From Streptomyces lavendofoliae (GTDB taxonomy: Bacteria > Actinomycetota > Actinomycetes > Streptomycetales > Streptomycetaceae), in contig NZ_BMTP01000003.1 of NCBI RefSeq assembly GCF_014649735.1, forward strand, positions 186,001 to 250,000: a DNA stretch of 64,000 nucleotides. The letters run 5' to 3'. Of the stretch, positions 17,992-27,076 are shown one piece after another; within the stretch, counting starts at the first letter, position 1, and every line of letters starts with the position of its first letter. Made by a program: the position numbers and the translations under genes. The notes below the pieces were generated by a model. That model made no database searches. It saw nothing but the letters and a program-made list of their open reading frames with translations, and was not told where the DNA came from.

Positions 17992-19167
17992 ATGGACTCG
18001 TACGACAAGGAGGCGGGTGGCCGGGCCCGGAGCGCCACCGAAGCGGAGGGTTCCGGCTCCGTGACGCCTCCCTCCGCCGCTCCCGCCCCGCGGGCGTCCC
18101 GCCCGGCGCCCGGCCCGGAAAACGGCCCGCGAACCGCGCCCGGGGCCGCGTCCGCACCGGCCCCGGAGGGCTCCCCCGCGTCCACGGCGGCCGACTGCGC
18201 CGACCGGGTGACGGCCCACGGCTCTGCCCCCGCACCGAGGACCCCCGCCGCACCGAGGACCCCCGCCGCCGCCGACCGCGCGTCGGGCGCTGACCCGGAG
18301 CCCGGCACTGACCGCGCGTCGGGCGCCGGCCGCGTGCCGGGCGCCGGCGGGGCGGCCGTCCGGGGCCGTGCCGCCGGGCCGTCCTGGTCCGTGCCCGGCA
18401 CCGCCGACGAGCCGGTCTCCGGGCCCGGGGACCTCCCCGACGGCCCGCGGGCGGGGACCGGGGCGGCCGGGGACGAGCGGCCTGGCATCAGGGGCGTGCC
18501 GGGAGCCGTGGGCATCACCGCGCTGTCCCTGCCGTACCAGGTGGTGGCCGCCGTGGCGCTTGCCGTCGTCGGGGTGTTCGCCTGCGTGCACCTGGCCATG
18601 GCGTTCCTCCACGTCGCCCCCTCGAACACGCTCACCAAGCAGCACGGCGAGGCCGTCGACGACTGGGTGTTCCCCGAGTTCGAGCAGAACTGGAAGCTGT
18701 TCGCGCCCAACCCGCTCCAGCAGAACATCGCCGTCCACGCCCGCGCCGAGGTGGTGGGGAACGACGGCGCGCGCAGGACCACCGGCTGGATCGACCTCTC
18801 CGCCGACGACGGGGCGGCGATCCGGGGCAACCTGCTGCCCAGCCATGTGAACCAGAACGAACTCCGCCGGGGCTGGGACTTCTTCGTGAACTCGCACACC
18901 GACGACAACCGCCCCAACGGCATGCGCGGACAGCTCTCCGAGCGCTACATGCGGCGCATCGCCATGCTGCGGCTCGACGGCCACCACCTCGGCGGCAGGA
19001 TCGAGCGCATACAGCTCCGGTCGGCCTCCCAGGCGGTGGAGGCCCCGGTCTGGAGCGACGAGAAGACCGACACCCGGTTCTCCTACCGGCTGCTCCCGTG
19101 GTGGTCGGTCACCGCCGCGGACCTGCCCGGTGGCGTCGGCGGCGGCCGTACGGAGGCGGACAAGTGA
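17992..19167 (+). CDS. DUF5819 family membrane protein with long disordered N-terminus
   Basis: A 391-residue protein. Residues 1 to about 165 are low-complexity Pro/Ala/Gly/Asp-rich sequence with small repeats (RTPAAPRTPAA; DRASGA twice). One membrane helix follows (VVAAVALAVVGVFACVHLAMAF), then a conserved DUF5819 domain with FPEFEQNWKLFAPNPLQQN. It overlaps the HTTM gene by 4 nt (GTGA), and the two families often form a pair, so it probably acts with the HTTM protein in the membrane. Biochemical role unknown. The start could lie further inside the disordered region; the ATG at 17992 is preceded by GGGGCGGG. Confidence 0.75.
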   Translation: MDSYDKEAGGRARSATEAEGSGSVTPPSAAPAPRASRPAPGPENGPRTAPGAASAPAPEGSPASTAADCADRVTAHGSAPAPRTPAAPRTPAAADRASGADPEPGTDRASGAGRVPGAGGAAVRGRAAGPSWSVPGTADEPVSGPGDLPDGPRAGTGAAGDERPGIRGVPGAVGITALSLPYQVVAAVALAVVGVFACVHLAMAFLHVAPSNTLTKQHGEAVDDWVFPEFEQNWKLFAPNPLQQNIAVHARAEVVGNDGARRTTGWIDLSADDGAAIRGNLLPSHVNQNELRRGWDFFVNSHTDDNRPNGMRGQLSERYMRRIAMLRLDGHHLGGRIERIQLRSASQAVEAPVWSDEKTDTRFSYRLLPWWSVTAADLPGGVGGGRTEADK

Positions 19168-20432
19168 ACCCGACCGGCCCCCGCGCCCGTACGGCCGGCA
19201 CCCCTGCCGCCGGCACCCGTACCGCCGCCACCGGTGTCCCCGGCTCCCGTACGGAACCGCTCGACCGGCGGCTCGCCCGCGCCGTCCAGCGCGTCACCGG
19301 CAGCGCCCTCGGTCCGTACCAGGCCGCCGTCGTGCGCATCGGGTTCGCCGGCGCGTGGCTGCTGTTCCTGTTGCGGGAGTTCCCCCACCGCCACGAGCTG
19401 TACGGGCCGGACGGGCCCTGGTCGTGGGACATGGGCCAGCAGCTCATCGCGAACAACCACGCGTTCACGGTGCTGATGTGGACGGACAGCGCCCTGTGGT
19501 TCGAGACCGTCTACGCCCTCGCCGTACTGTCCAGCGTCCTGCTGCTGATCGGCTGGCGCACCCGCACCATGTCGGTGCTGTTCATGGTCGGCGTGCTGTC
19601 GTTGCAGAACCGCTCCATCTTCATGGGCGACGGCGGCGACAACGTCGTGCACCTGATGGCCATCTACCTCGTCCTGACCCGCTGCGGCGGGGTCTGGTCC
19701 CTCGACGCCCGCCGCGCGGCACGTCCCGGGCCCGCGCGCGACGTGCTGGGGCCGGTGATGTGGGGGGCCGGCGCCTTCGGTCTGGTCGCCGCGACGCTGT
19801 TCGCCGACCGGACCGGCGAGCCCTGGCTCCTGGTGCTGCTGTGGCTGGTGTGGGCCGCACAGGGGCTGTGGTGGCTGGTGTGCCGTTACGCGCCCGGAGA
19901 GCCGCGCGTCCTGGCCGACGTCCTCGCCAACCTCGTCCACAACGCGACCCTCGCCGTGATCATGGCCGAGGTGTGCCTGATCTACGCCACGGCCGGCTGG
20001 TACAAGATCCAGGGGTCCCGCTGGCAGGACGGCACGGCGCTGTACTACCCGCTCAAACTCGACTACTTCACCCCTTGGCCGTTCCTGTCGGACGTGCTCG
20101 CCGCCAGTGGGCTGATGGTGATGATCCTGACCTACGGCACGGTGATCGTGCAGGTCGCGTTCCCCTTCACCCTGTTCAACCGGCGGGTCAAGAACGTCCT
20201 GCTGGTGGCGATGATGCTCGAGCACGCCGGGATCGCGCTGCTGCTCGGGCTGCCGTTCTTCTCGCTCGCCATGATCGCCGCCGACGCGGTCTTCCTGCCG
20301 ACCGCGTTCCTGCTGTGGCTCGGCGCCCGCGTCCGGCACGGCCGGGACCGGCTGGTGCCGGGCGTCCGGCGTCCTGCGCCGCGACAGGGGCACGCCGGCG
20401 AGGAGCCCGCCCCCCGTACCCTCGTGGGGTGA
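19164..20432 (+). CDS. HTTM-domain membrane protein
   Basis: A 422-residue polytopic protein with about eight hydrophobic segments and the HTTM (vitamin-K-dependent carboxylase-like) pattern: an early VVRIGFAGAWLLFLLREFPHR, LQNRSIFMGDGGDNVVHLMA, and YATAGWYKIQGSRWQDGTALYYPL. The family is related by sequence to gamma-glutamyl carboxylases, but bacterial members have unknown substrates. Its GTG overlaps the DUF5819 stop and its own stop overlaps the following methyltransferase start, giving a tightly coupled three-gene operon. Confidence 0.85.
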   Translation: MNPTGPRARTAGTPAAGTRTAATGVPGSRTEPLDRRLARAVQRVTGSALGPYQAAVVRIGFAGAWLLFLLREFPHRHELYGPDGPWSWDMGQQLIANNHAFTVLMWTDSALWFETVYALAVLSSVLLLIGWRTRTMSVLFMVGVLSLQNRSIFMGDGGDNVVHLMAIYLVLTRCGGVWSLDARRAARPGPARDVLGPVMWGAGAFGLVAATLFADRTGEPWLLVLLWLVWAAQGLWWLVCRYAPGEPRVLADVLANLVHNATLAVIMAEVCLIYATAGWYKIQGSRWQDGTALYYPLKLDYFTPWPFLSDVLAASGLMVMILTYGTVIVQVAFPFTLFNRRVKNVLLVAMMLEHAGIALLLGLPFFSLAMIAADAVFLPTAFLLWLGARVRHGRDRLVPGVRRPAPRQGHAGEEPAPRTLVG

Positions 20433-21085
20433 GCAGCGAGACCCCACTCCAGTACGACGACGGTTACGGCCCCGAGGTCGGCGTCGGCCCGCATCCCCGG
20501 CCGTGGCCGGAGGACGAGCGGTACGACCCGGAGCTGCTCGCCGACGGCGACCGGCGCAACGTGGTCGACCGCTACCGGTACTGGCGGCGTGAGGCGATCG
20601 TCGCCGACCTGGACACCCGGCGGCACGACTTCCACGTCGCCGTGGAGAACTGGGGCCACGACTTCAACATCGGTTCCGTCGTGCGGACCGCGAACGCGTT
20701 CCTGGCGAACCAGATCCACATCGTGGGGCGGCGGCGCTGGAACCGGCGCGGGGCGATGGTCACCGACCGGTACCAGCACGTGCGGCACCACCCGGACACC
20801 GCGTCGCTGACCGCCTGGGCGGCCGCCGAGGGGCTGCCGATCATCGGGATCGACAACCTCCCGGGCGCCGTGCCGCTGGAGCGGACCGAGCTGCCGCGCC
20901 GCTGCGTGCTGCTCTTCGGACAGGAGGGCCCCGGCCTGACGGACGAGGCCCGCGAGCACGCGGCGATGGTCTGCTCCATCGCGCAGTTCGGCTCCACGCG
21001 GTCGATCAACGCCGGAGCGGCCGCCGCGATCGCCATGCACGCGTGGGTGCAGCGGTACGCGGAGATCTCCGGCCCCGGGGCCTGA
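20429..21085 (+). CDS. SpoU/TrmH-family RNA 2'-O-methyltransferase
   Basis: A 218-residue SPOUT methyltransferase. Motif 1 is around NWGHDFNIGSVVRTANAF, motif 2 is LLFGQEGPGLTDEA and motif 3 is STRSINAGAAAAIAMHAWV, which form the knotted SAM-binding site. The family methylates ribose 2'-O in tRNA or rRNA; the position cannot be told. The GTG at 20429 overlaps the HTTM stop by 4 nt. It is convergent with paaN, and a GC-rich hairpin lies between them. Confidence 0.9.
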   Translation: MSSETPLQYDDGYGPEVGVGPHPRPWPEDERYDPELLADGDRRNVVDRYRYWRREAIVADLDTRRHDFHVAVENWGHDFNIGSVVRTANAFLANQIHIVGRRRWNRRGAMVTDRYQHVRHHPDTASLTAWAAAEGLPIIGIDNLPGAVPLERTELPRRCVLLFGQEGPGLTDEAREHAAMVCSIAQFGSTRSINAGAAAAIAMHAWVQRYAEISGPGA

Positions 21086-21104
21086 TCGAGCCCCGGAGGC
21101 CCGA

Positions 21105-21124
21105 CCGGGCCCCGGGGCCCGGCC
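21105..21124. terminator. GC-rich hairpin between methyltransferase gene and paaN
   Basis: The short stretch around CGGGCCCCGGGGCCCG is a perfect palindrome without a normal loop, between convergent genes ending at 21085 and 21129. It could act as a bidirectional terminator, but evidence is weaker than for the other hairpins. Confidence 0.45.
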
Positions 21125-21128
21125 CTCG

Positions 21129-22823
21129 TCACGCCTGGCGGCGCACCTCGACGACCCGGAAACGGCTGGCCACGAACGCGCCGTCGCACAGGGCGGCGTT
21201 CGCCGCCGGGTTGCCGCCCGAGCCGTGGAAGTCGGAGAACGCAGCGGTCTGGTTGACGTACACCCCGCCCGTCAGGTTCAGCGACAGCTGGGCCGACTCC
21301 TCCAGGCAGACCTCCTCCACGGCGCGCTCGACGTCCGGGGAGGTCGTGTACGCGCCGACCGTCATCGCGCCCTTCTCCCGCACCGTCCGCCGCAGCAGCT
21401 CCAGCGCGTCGGCGGTGGACTCGACCGAGACGGCGAAGGCGACCGGCCCGAAGCACTCGGACATGTACGCCGCTTCCGCGTCCGGCTTGGAGCCGTCGAG
21501 CTTGAGCAGGACGGGGGTGCGGACGACGGCGCCGGGGAAGTCGGGGTTGGCCACCTCGCGCGAGGCGAGGGCGACCTCGCCGAGCTCGGCGGCCGCCTCC
21601 AGGCGCGCCTTCACGTCCGGGTTGACGATGGCGCCCAGCAGGGCGTTCGCCCGGGCGTCGTCGCCCAGCAGCCCGCCGACGGCGGCCGCGAGGTCGGCGA
21701 CCACCTCGTCGTACGACTTGGGGCCGGCGTCCGTGGTGATGCCGTCGCGGGGGATCAGCAGGTTCTGCGGGGTGGTGCACATCTGGCCGCTGTACAGGGA
21801 CAGCGAGAACGCCAGGTTGGACAGCATCCCCTTGTAGTCGTCGGTCGAGTCGACGACGACCGTGTTGACGCCGGCCTTCTCCGTGTAGACCTGGGCCTGC
21901 CGGGCGTTGGCCTCCAGCCAGTCGCCGAAGGAGGTCGAGCCGGTGTAGTCGATGATCCGGATCTCCGGGCGGACCGCCAGCTCCTTGGCGATGCCCTCGC
22001 CCGGCCGCTCGACCGCCAGCGCGACCAGGTTCGGGTCGAAGCCGGCCTCGGCGAGCACCTCGCGCGCCACCCTGACCGTCAGCGCCAGGGGGAGCACCGC
22101 CCGGGGGTGCGGCTTGACCAGGACCGGGTTGCCGGTGGCCAGCGAGGCGAACAGGCCGGGGTAGCCGTTCCACGTCGGGAAGGTGTTGCAGCCGATCATC
22201 AGGGAGATGCCGCGCGGCACCGGGGTGAACGTCTTGCGCAGCTCCAGCGGATCCCGCTTGCCCTGCGGCTTGGACCAGTCGGCGTCCACCGGGGTGCGGA
22301 CCTGCTCGGCGTACGCGTAGGCCATCGCCTCCAGGCCGCGGTCCTGCGCGTGCGGCCCGCCCGCCTGGAACGCCATCATGAAGGCCTGCCCGCTGGTGTG
22401 CATCACCGCGTGCGCGAACTCGTGCGTGCGGGCGCTGATCCGGGCCAGGATCTCCAGGCACACCAGGGCGCGGGTCTCGGGGCCGGCGTCCCGCCAGGCC
22501 CCCATGCCGGCGCGCATCGCGGGGATGAGGACGTCCACGTCGGCGTGCGGGTACTCGACGCCCAGCTCCGGGCCGTACGGCGACACCTCGCCGCCCGTCC
22601 AGCCGTCCGTCCCCGGCTGGTCCAGCTCGAAACGGGTCCCGAGGGTCGCCTGGTGTGCGGCGAGGCCGTCCGCGGCGCTCAGCGAGCCGTTCTCCCCGTA
22701 CGCCTTGGGGTGCTCGGGGTGCGGGGACCAGTAGGCCCGCGTGCGGATGGCTTCGAGGGCCTGTTCCAGCGTGGGGCGGTGCCTCTCGGACAGGTGGTCG
22801 GAGGTGAGCTGAGCGGCGGCCAT
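21129..22823 (-). CDS. paaN: PaaN, aldehyde dehydrogenase of phenylacetate degradation
   Basis: A 564-residue aldehyde-dehydrogenase-family protein. The nucleophile region is LYSGQMCTTPQNLLIPRDG and the cofactor region includes EIRIIDYTGSTSFGDWL; the N-terminal 110 residues are the PaaN-specific extension. It has the dehydrogenase part only and lacks the C-terminal R-specific hydratase domain of PaaZ, so it would oxidise the semialdehyde formed after oxepin-CoA ring opening. It is divergent from the dehydrogenase/TetR operon with an operator between them, and apart from paaABCDE by three unrelated genes. Confidence 0.9.
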   Translation of the reverse strand: MAAAQLTSDHLSERHRPTLEQALEAIRTRAYWSPHPEHPKAYGENGSLSAADGLAAHQATLGTRFELDQPGTDGWTGGEVSPYGPELGVEYPHADVDVLIPAMRAGMGAWRDAGPETRALVCLEILARISARTHEFAHAVMHTSGQAFMMAFQAGGPHAQDRGLEAMAYAYAEQVRTPVDADWSKPQGKRDPLELRKTFTPVPRGISLMIGCNTFPTWNGYPGLFASLATGNPVLVKPHPRAVLPLALTVRVAREVLAEAGFDPNLVALAVERPGEGIAKELAVRPEIRIIDYTGSTSFGDWLEANARQAQVYTEKAGVNTVVVDSTDDYKGMLSNLAFSLSLYSGQMCTTPQNLLIPRDGITTDAGPKSYDEVVADLAAAVGGLLGDDARANALLGAIVNPDVKARLEAAAELGEVALASREVANPDFPGAVVRTPVLLKLDGSKPDAEAAYMSECFGPVAFAVSVESTADALELLRRTVREKGAMTVGAYTTSPDVERAVEEVCLEESAQLSLNLTGGVYVNQTAAFSDFHGSGGNPAANAALCDGAFVASRFRVVEVRRQA

Positions 22824-22876
22824 GACGGACCAACTCCTCGTCGAGCTGGGCAGGGACAGGCGGACAGAGCTAGAGT

Positions 22877-22894
22877 AACCGAACGATCGGTCGG
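22877..22894. promoter_or_regulatory. TetR-type operator between paaN and dehydrogenase gene
   Basis: AACCGAACGATCGGTCGG is the exact reverse complement of the site before paaA. It sits in the 123-bp divergent promoter region, placed to control both paaN and the dehydrogenase-tetR operon, including autoregulation of tetR. Confidence 0.8.
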
Positions 22895-22946
22895 GACAAG
22901 GGGGTCTCCCGAACCTGTGGACAGCTCATCGGGGAGGATCACTGTC

Positions 22947-24458
22947 ATGACCGACAACATGGCCATCGAGCGGAGCCGCGGCGTCGCGGTCGTGGGCACC
23001 GGCACCATGGGTCAGGGGATCGCCCAGGTCGCCCTGGTCGCCGGCCACCCGGTACGCCTCCACGACACCGCGCCCGGCCGCGCGCGCCAGGCGGCGGAAG
23101 CCATCTTCGGGCGCCTCGACCGGCTCGTCGAGAAGGGCCGGATGTCGCCGGACGAGCGGGACGCGGCGGCCGGCCGGCTGGGCGTGGCGGAGACCCCCGA
23201 GGACCTCGCCGACGCCGCCCTCGTGATCGAGGCCGTCGTCGAGCGGCTCGCGGTCAAGCAGGAGCTGTTCGCACGGCTGGAGAAGATCGTTGCCGACGAC
23301 TGCCTGCTCGCCACCAACACCTCCTCCCTGTCCGTCACCGCCATCGCGGGGAACCTGCGCCTGCCCGGGCGGTTCGTCGGACTCCACTTCTTCAACCCGG
23401 CGCCCCTCCTGCCGCTCGTCGAGGTCGTCAGCGGCTTCGCGACCGATGAGACCGCCGCCACGCGCGCGTACGCCACCGTCGAGGAGTGGGGCAAGACGCC
23501 GGTGCGCTGCGCCGACACCCCGGGCTTCATCGTCAACCGCATCGCCCGCCCCTTCTACGCCGAGGCCCTGCGCCTGTACGAGGAGCGCGCCGCCGACCCG
23601 GCCACCATCGACGCCGTCCTGCGCGAGTCGGGCGGCTTCAGGATGGGGCCCTTCGAGCTGACCGACCTGATCGGCCAGGACGTCAACGAAGCCGTCACCC
23701 GCTCGGTCTGGGACGCCTTCCACCAGGACCCCAAGTTCACCCCGTCGCTCGCGCAACGGCGCCTGGTCGAATCGGGGCGCCTGGGCCGCAAGACGGGCCA
23801 GGGCTGGTTCGCGTACACCGAGGGCGCCGAGCACCCCGTACCGTCCACCGAGGCGCCCGCACCCGCGCCCGCCAAGGTCACCGTCCACGGCCACCTCGGC
23901 CACGCCGAGCCGCTCGTCGGGATGATCGAGGGCGCCGGCATCAAGGTCCGGCGCCAGCGGCGCGGCGGCCACATCGCCCTGCCGGGCGGCGGCCATCTGC
24001 TCCTCGCGGACGGCGAGGCGGTCTTCGAGTACGAGGGCGAGGAGATCATCTACTTCGACCTCGCCCACGACTACGTCTCCGCCGCCCGGATCGCCCTCGC
24101 CACCGCCCCGACCACCTCGCCGGAGACCCTTCAGGAAGCCGTCGGCCTCTTCCAGGCCCTCGGCAAGGAGGTCACGGTGATCGGCGACGTCCCGGGCATG
24201 ATCGTCGCCCGGACCGTCGCGATGCTGGTCGACCTGGCCGTGGACGCCGTGGAGCGCGGCGTGGCATCCGCCGAGGACATCGACACCGCCATGCGCCTCG
24301 GCGTGAACTACCCGGCCGGTCCCTTCGAGTGGGCCGCCCTGCTCGGCTACGAGAAGGTGTCCCAGCTGCTCGGCGCCCTCCACACGCGCTACCCCACCGG
24401 CCGCTACGCCCCCTGTCTCGGCGTCGTCCGCCGCGAGTACGAGGAGAGGGCGCGATGA
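22947..24458 (+). CDS. paaH: 3-hydroxyacyl-CoA dehydrogenase (PaaH type)
   Basis: A 503-residue protein with the NAD-binding GTGTMGQGIAQVAL motif, the signature LHFFNPAPLLPLVEVV and two tandem C-terminal 3HCDH helical domains (about 185-280 and 395-500), joined by a segment with YEGEEIIYFDLAHDYVSA. This long bacterial form matches PaaH, which oxidises 3-hydroxyadipyl-CoA late in phenylacetate breakdown. GGGGAGGAT precedes the ATG. It shares a regulated divergent promoter with paaN and lies 16 bp before the TetR gene. A general fatty-acid role is possible in addition. Confidence 0.88.
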   Translation: MTDNMAIERSRGVAVVGTGTMGQGIAQVALVAGHPVRLHDTAPGRARQAAEAIFGRLDRLVEKGRMSPDERDAAAGRLGVAETPEDLADAALVIEAVVERLAVKQELFARLEKIVADDCLLATNTSSLSVTAIAGNLRLPGRFVGLHFFNPAPLLPLVEVVSGFATDETAATRAYATVEEWGKTPVRCADTPGFIVNRIARPFYAEALRLYEERAADPATIDAVLRESGGFRMGPFELTDLIGQDVNEAVTRSVWDAFHQDPKFTPSLAQRRLVESGRLGRKTGQGWFAYTEGAEHPVPSTEAPAPAPAKVTVHGHLGHAEPLVGMIEGAGIKVRRQRRGGHIALPGGGHLLLADGEAVFEYEGEEIIYFDLAHDYVSAARIALATAPTTSPETLQEAVGLFQALGKEVTVIGDVPGMIVARTVAMLVDLAVDAVERGVASAEDIDTAMRLGVNYPAGPFEWAALLGYEKVSQLLGALHTRYPTGRYAPCLGVVRREYEERAR

Positions 24459-24474
24459 AGTGCGAGGAGAGCCG

Positions 24475-25068
24475 ATGAGCACCGTCAAGCGCGACACGTA
24501 CACCCCCGAGACGCTGCTCTCCGTCGCCGTCCGCGTCTTCAACGAACGCGGCTACGACGGCACGTCCATGGAGCACCTGTCCAAAGCGGCCGGTATCTCC
24601 AAGTCGTCGATCTACCACCACGTGGCGGGCAAGGAGGAGCTGCTGCGGCGGGCCGTCAGCCGTGCCCTCGACGGCCTCTTCGCGGTCCTCGACGAACCGG
24701 GCGCCACGCGCGGGAGGGCCATCGAACGGGTCGAGTACGTGACCCGGCGCACCGTCGAGGTGCTGATGGACGAACTGCCGTACGTCACCCTCCTGCTGCG
24801 CGTACGCGGGAACACCACGACCGAGCGGTGGGCCCTGGAACGCCGCCGCGAGTTCGACCACCGGGTCGCCGACCTGCTCAAGGCCGCCGCCGCGGACGGC
24901 GACCTGCGCGCCGACGTGGACATACGGCTGGCCACCCGGCTGCTCTTCGGCATGATCAACTCGCTGGTCGAGTGGTACCGGCCGCAGCCGGGCGGCGACG
25001 CCGAGCGCCGGCAGGTCGTCGAGACCGTCGTCCACCTGGCCTTCGACGGGCTGCGCACGAGCCACTGA
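24475..25068 (+). CDS. TetR-family regulator, candidate PaaR
   Basis: A 197-residue repressor. The N-terminal helix-turn-helix is FNERGYDGTSMEHLSKAAGI followed by SKSSIYHHVAGKEELL, and the C-terminal part is the helical ligand-binding domain. GAGGAG lies 5 bp before the ATG at 24475. It is the last gene of the operon that starts at the operator 22877-22894, and identical or similar palindromes precede paaA and bkdA. It is therefore the best candidate for the local repressor of phenylacetate genes, probably released by a CoA thioester. The ligand is inference from the family. Confidence 0.85.
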   Translation: MSTVKRDTYTPETLLSVAVRVFNERGYDGTSMEHLSKAAGISKSSIYHHVAGKEELLRRAVSRALDGLFAVLDEPGATRGRAIERVEYVTRRTVEVLMDELPYVTLLLRVRGNTTTERWALERRREFDHRVADLLKAAAADGDLRADVDIRLATRLLFGMINSLVEWYRPQPGGDAERRQVVETVVHLAFDGLRTSH

Positions 25069-25231
25069 GCGCCGCTGCGGGGCTCCGTCGTCCCCGTCCG
25101 GCGGGCGGGTGCCCGCGAGGTCCCGTCCGCCGGTCGTTCCTTCCGCGCCGGTCGCTGTCCGCCGGTCGTTCGTCCGGGCCGGTCGTTCGCCGGCCGGAGT
25201 GCGTCCGTCGGCGTCCGCCGGCGTCCGCCCG

Positions 25232-25759
25232 TCAGAGGTCGTCCGTCAGGGGCCGCCGGCCGAGGTCCGTCTCCTCGAAGACCAGCAGCGTACGGGTGGA
25301 GAGCACCTCCGGGATCGCCTGGAGCCTGGTCAGGACCAGTTCGCGCAGCGTGCGGTTGTCCGGCGTGTGGACCAGCAGCAGCACGTCGAAGTCGCCGCTC
25401 ACCAGGGCGATGTGCGCCGCGCCCGGCAGCGCCTTGAGCTGCTCGCGAACCGTGCGCCAGGAGTTCTGCACGATCTTGAGCGTGATGTACGCGGAGGCGC
25501 CCTGGCCCGCCCGCTCGTGGTTCACCCGGGCGCTGAAGCCCCGGATCACCCCGTCCTCGATCAGCCGGTTGATCCGCGCGTAGGCGTTGGCGCGGGACAC
25601 GTGGACGCGGTCGGCCACGGACCGTATCGAGGCGCGGCCGTCCGCCTGGAGGATGCGGAGGATGTCGCGGTCGATCGCGTCGAGCGGCCGTGGCGGCGCC
25701 TGGTACTCGTCGCCCGGCGGCCCCTGGTCCCTGCCGTCGGCCATTTGTTCAGCTGCCAT
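25232..25759 (-). CDS. bkdR: Lrp/AsnC-family regulator BkdR
   Basis: A 175-residue regulator with an N-terminal HTH (LDAIDRDILRILQADGRASI, then VHVSRANAYARINRLIEDGVI) and a C-terminal RAM effector domain (LVSGDFDVLLLVHTPDNRTLREL). It is divergent from bkdABC, as is the AsnC-like bkdR described in Streptomyces coelicolor, so it probably regulates the operon in response to branched-chain amino acids. The interval 25760-25942 has the divergent promoters and a TetR-type site. The gap 25069-25231 to the TetR gene is low-complexity CCGGTCG/CGTCCG sequence with no gene. Confidence 0.9.
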   Translation of the reverse strand: MAAEQMADGRDQGPPGDEYQAPPRPLDAIDRDILRILQADGRASIRSVADRVHVSRANAYARINRLIEDGVIRGFSARVNHERAGQGASAYITLKIVQNSWRTVREQLKALPGAAHIALVSGDFDVLLLVHTPDNRTLRELVLTRLQAIPEVLSTRTLLVFEETDLGRRPLTDDL

Positions 25760-25858
25760 GTCCCCCGCCTCTCCCGCATGGACGACCTGCCTCTATCCCA
25801 GGCTGTGGAGAACCGTTTGTCCACAGACCGAAGGCGCCTGTAGCCAAAATGCCGCCAC

Positions 25859-25876
25859 GACCGAACAATCGGTAGG
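25859..25876. promoter_or_regulatory. Variant of the paa operator before bkdA
   Basis: GACCGAACAATCGGTAGG matches the paa site ACCGAACGATCGGT at all but one position of the 14-bp core. It lies 67 bp before the bkdA start in the bkdR-bkdA divergent region. It may let the same TetR protein, or a relative, control branched-chain catabolism. Confidence 0.6.
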
Positions 25877-25942
25877 TGAGGCGCGTCACAGTCGACGCCG
25901 TCTCCGGGTCTTATGCCCGCTCCCGCACGAGGAGGTGCTGTC

Positions 25943-27076
25943 ATGACGGTCCAAGAGCTGCCTGGTGCCGCCCCTTACCGGCCCACCCCGCCCCCGGCGT
26001 GGAAGCCGCGCACCGACCCCGCACCGCTGCTCCCGGACCCCGAGCCGTACCGGGTGCTGGGCACGGACGCCGCGGCCGGCTTCGCGCCCGAGCTGCTGCG
26101 CCGGCTCTACGCCGAGCTGGTGCGCGGCCGCCGGTACAACACGCAGGCGACGGCCCTCACCAAGCAGGGCAGGCTCGCGGTCTACCCGTCGAGCACCGGC
26201 CAGGAGGCGTGCGAGGTCGCCGCCGCCCTGGTGCTGGAGGACCGGGACTGGCTCTTCCCGTCGTACCGCGACACCCTCGCCGCCGTCGCGCGCGGCCTCG
26301 ACCCCGTGCAGGCCCTTACCCTGCTGCGGGGCGACTGGCACACCGGGTACGACCCGCACGAGCACCGCGTCGCGCCGCTGTGCACACCGCTCGCCACCCA
26401 GCTGCCGCACGCCGTGGGCCTGGCGCACGCGGCGCGCCTGAAGGGCGACGACGTGGTCGCGCTCGCCATGGTCGGCGACGGCGGCACCAGTGAGGGCGAC
26501 TTCCACGAGGCGCTGAACTTCGCGGCGGTCTGGCAGGCCCCGGTCGTCTTCCTCGTGCAGAACAACGGCTTCGCGATCTCCGTCCCGCTGGCCAAGCAGA
26601 CCGCGGCCCCGTCCCTCGCCCACAAGGCCGTGGGGTACGGGATGCCGGGTCGGCTCGTCGACGGCAACGACGCCCCCGCCGTGCACCAGGTGCTCTCCGA
26701 GGCGGTCGCCCGGGCCCGGCGCGGTGGCGGGCCGACCCTCGTGGAGGCGGTGACGTACCGCATCGACGCCCACACCAACGCCGACGACGCCACCCGGTAC
26801 CGGGGCGACGGCGAGGTCGAGACCTGGCGGGCCCACGACCCGATCCGGCTGCTGGAGCACGAGCTGACCGAGCGCGGTCTGCTCGACGAGGACGGCGTAC
26901 GGCAGGCCGCCGAGGACGCCGAGACGATGGCGGCTCGGCTGCGGGAGCGGATGAACGCCGACGCCGAGCTGGACCCGATGGACCTGTTCGCGCACGTGTA
27001 CGCCGAGCAGACAGCACAACTGCGGGAGCAGGCGGCCCAGCTGCGCGCCGAGCTCGACGCCGAGGGTGATGCGTGA
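25943..27076 (+). CDS. bkdA: Branched-chain 2-oxo acid dehydrogenase E1 alpha (set 1)
   Basis: A 377-residue thiamine-diphosphate enzyme subunit. The ThDP motif GDGGTSEGDFHEALNFAAVW ends in VQNNGFAIS, and the phosphorylation-loop region is THTNADDATRYRG-like (AHTNADDATRYRG). With E1 beta it decarboxylates 2-oxo acids from Val, Leu and Ile and transfers the acyl group to E2 lipoate. In Streptomyces this supplies branched starter units for fatty acids and some polyketides. A strong GAGGAGGTG fixes the ATG at 25943. It overlaps bkdB. Symbol by analogy with the Streptomyces bkdABC operon next to bkdR. Confidence 0.93.
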   Translation: MTVQELPGAAPYRPTPPPAWKPRTDPAPLLPDPEPYRVLGTDAAAGFAPELLRRLYAELVRGRRYNTQATALTKQGRLAVYPSSTGQEACEVAAALVLEDRDWLFPSYRDTLAAVARGLDPVQALTLLRGDWHTGYDPHEHRVAPLCTPLATQLPHAVGLAHAARLKGDDVVALAMVGDGGTSEGDFHEALNFAAVWQAPVVFLVQNNGFAISVPLAKQTAAPSLAHKAVGYGMPGRLVDGNDAPAVHQVLSEAVARARRGGGPTLVEAVTYRIDAHTNADDATRYRGDGEVETWRAHDPIRLLEHELTERGLLDEDGVRQAAEDAETMAARLRERMNADAELDPMDLFAHVYAEQTAQLREQAAQLRAELDAEGDA

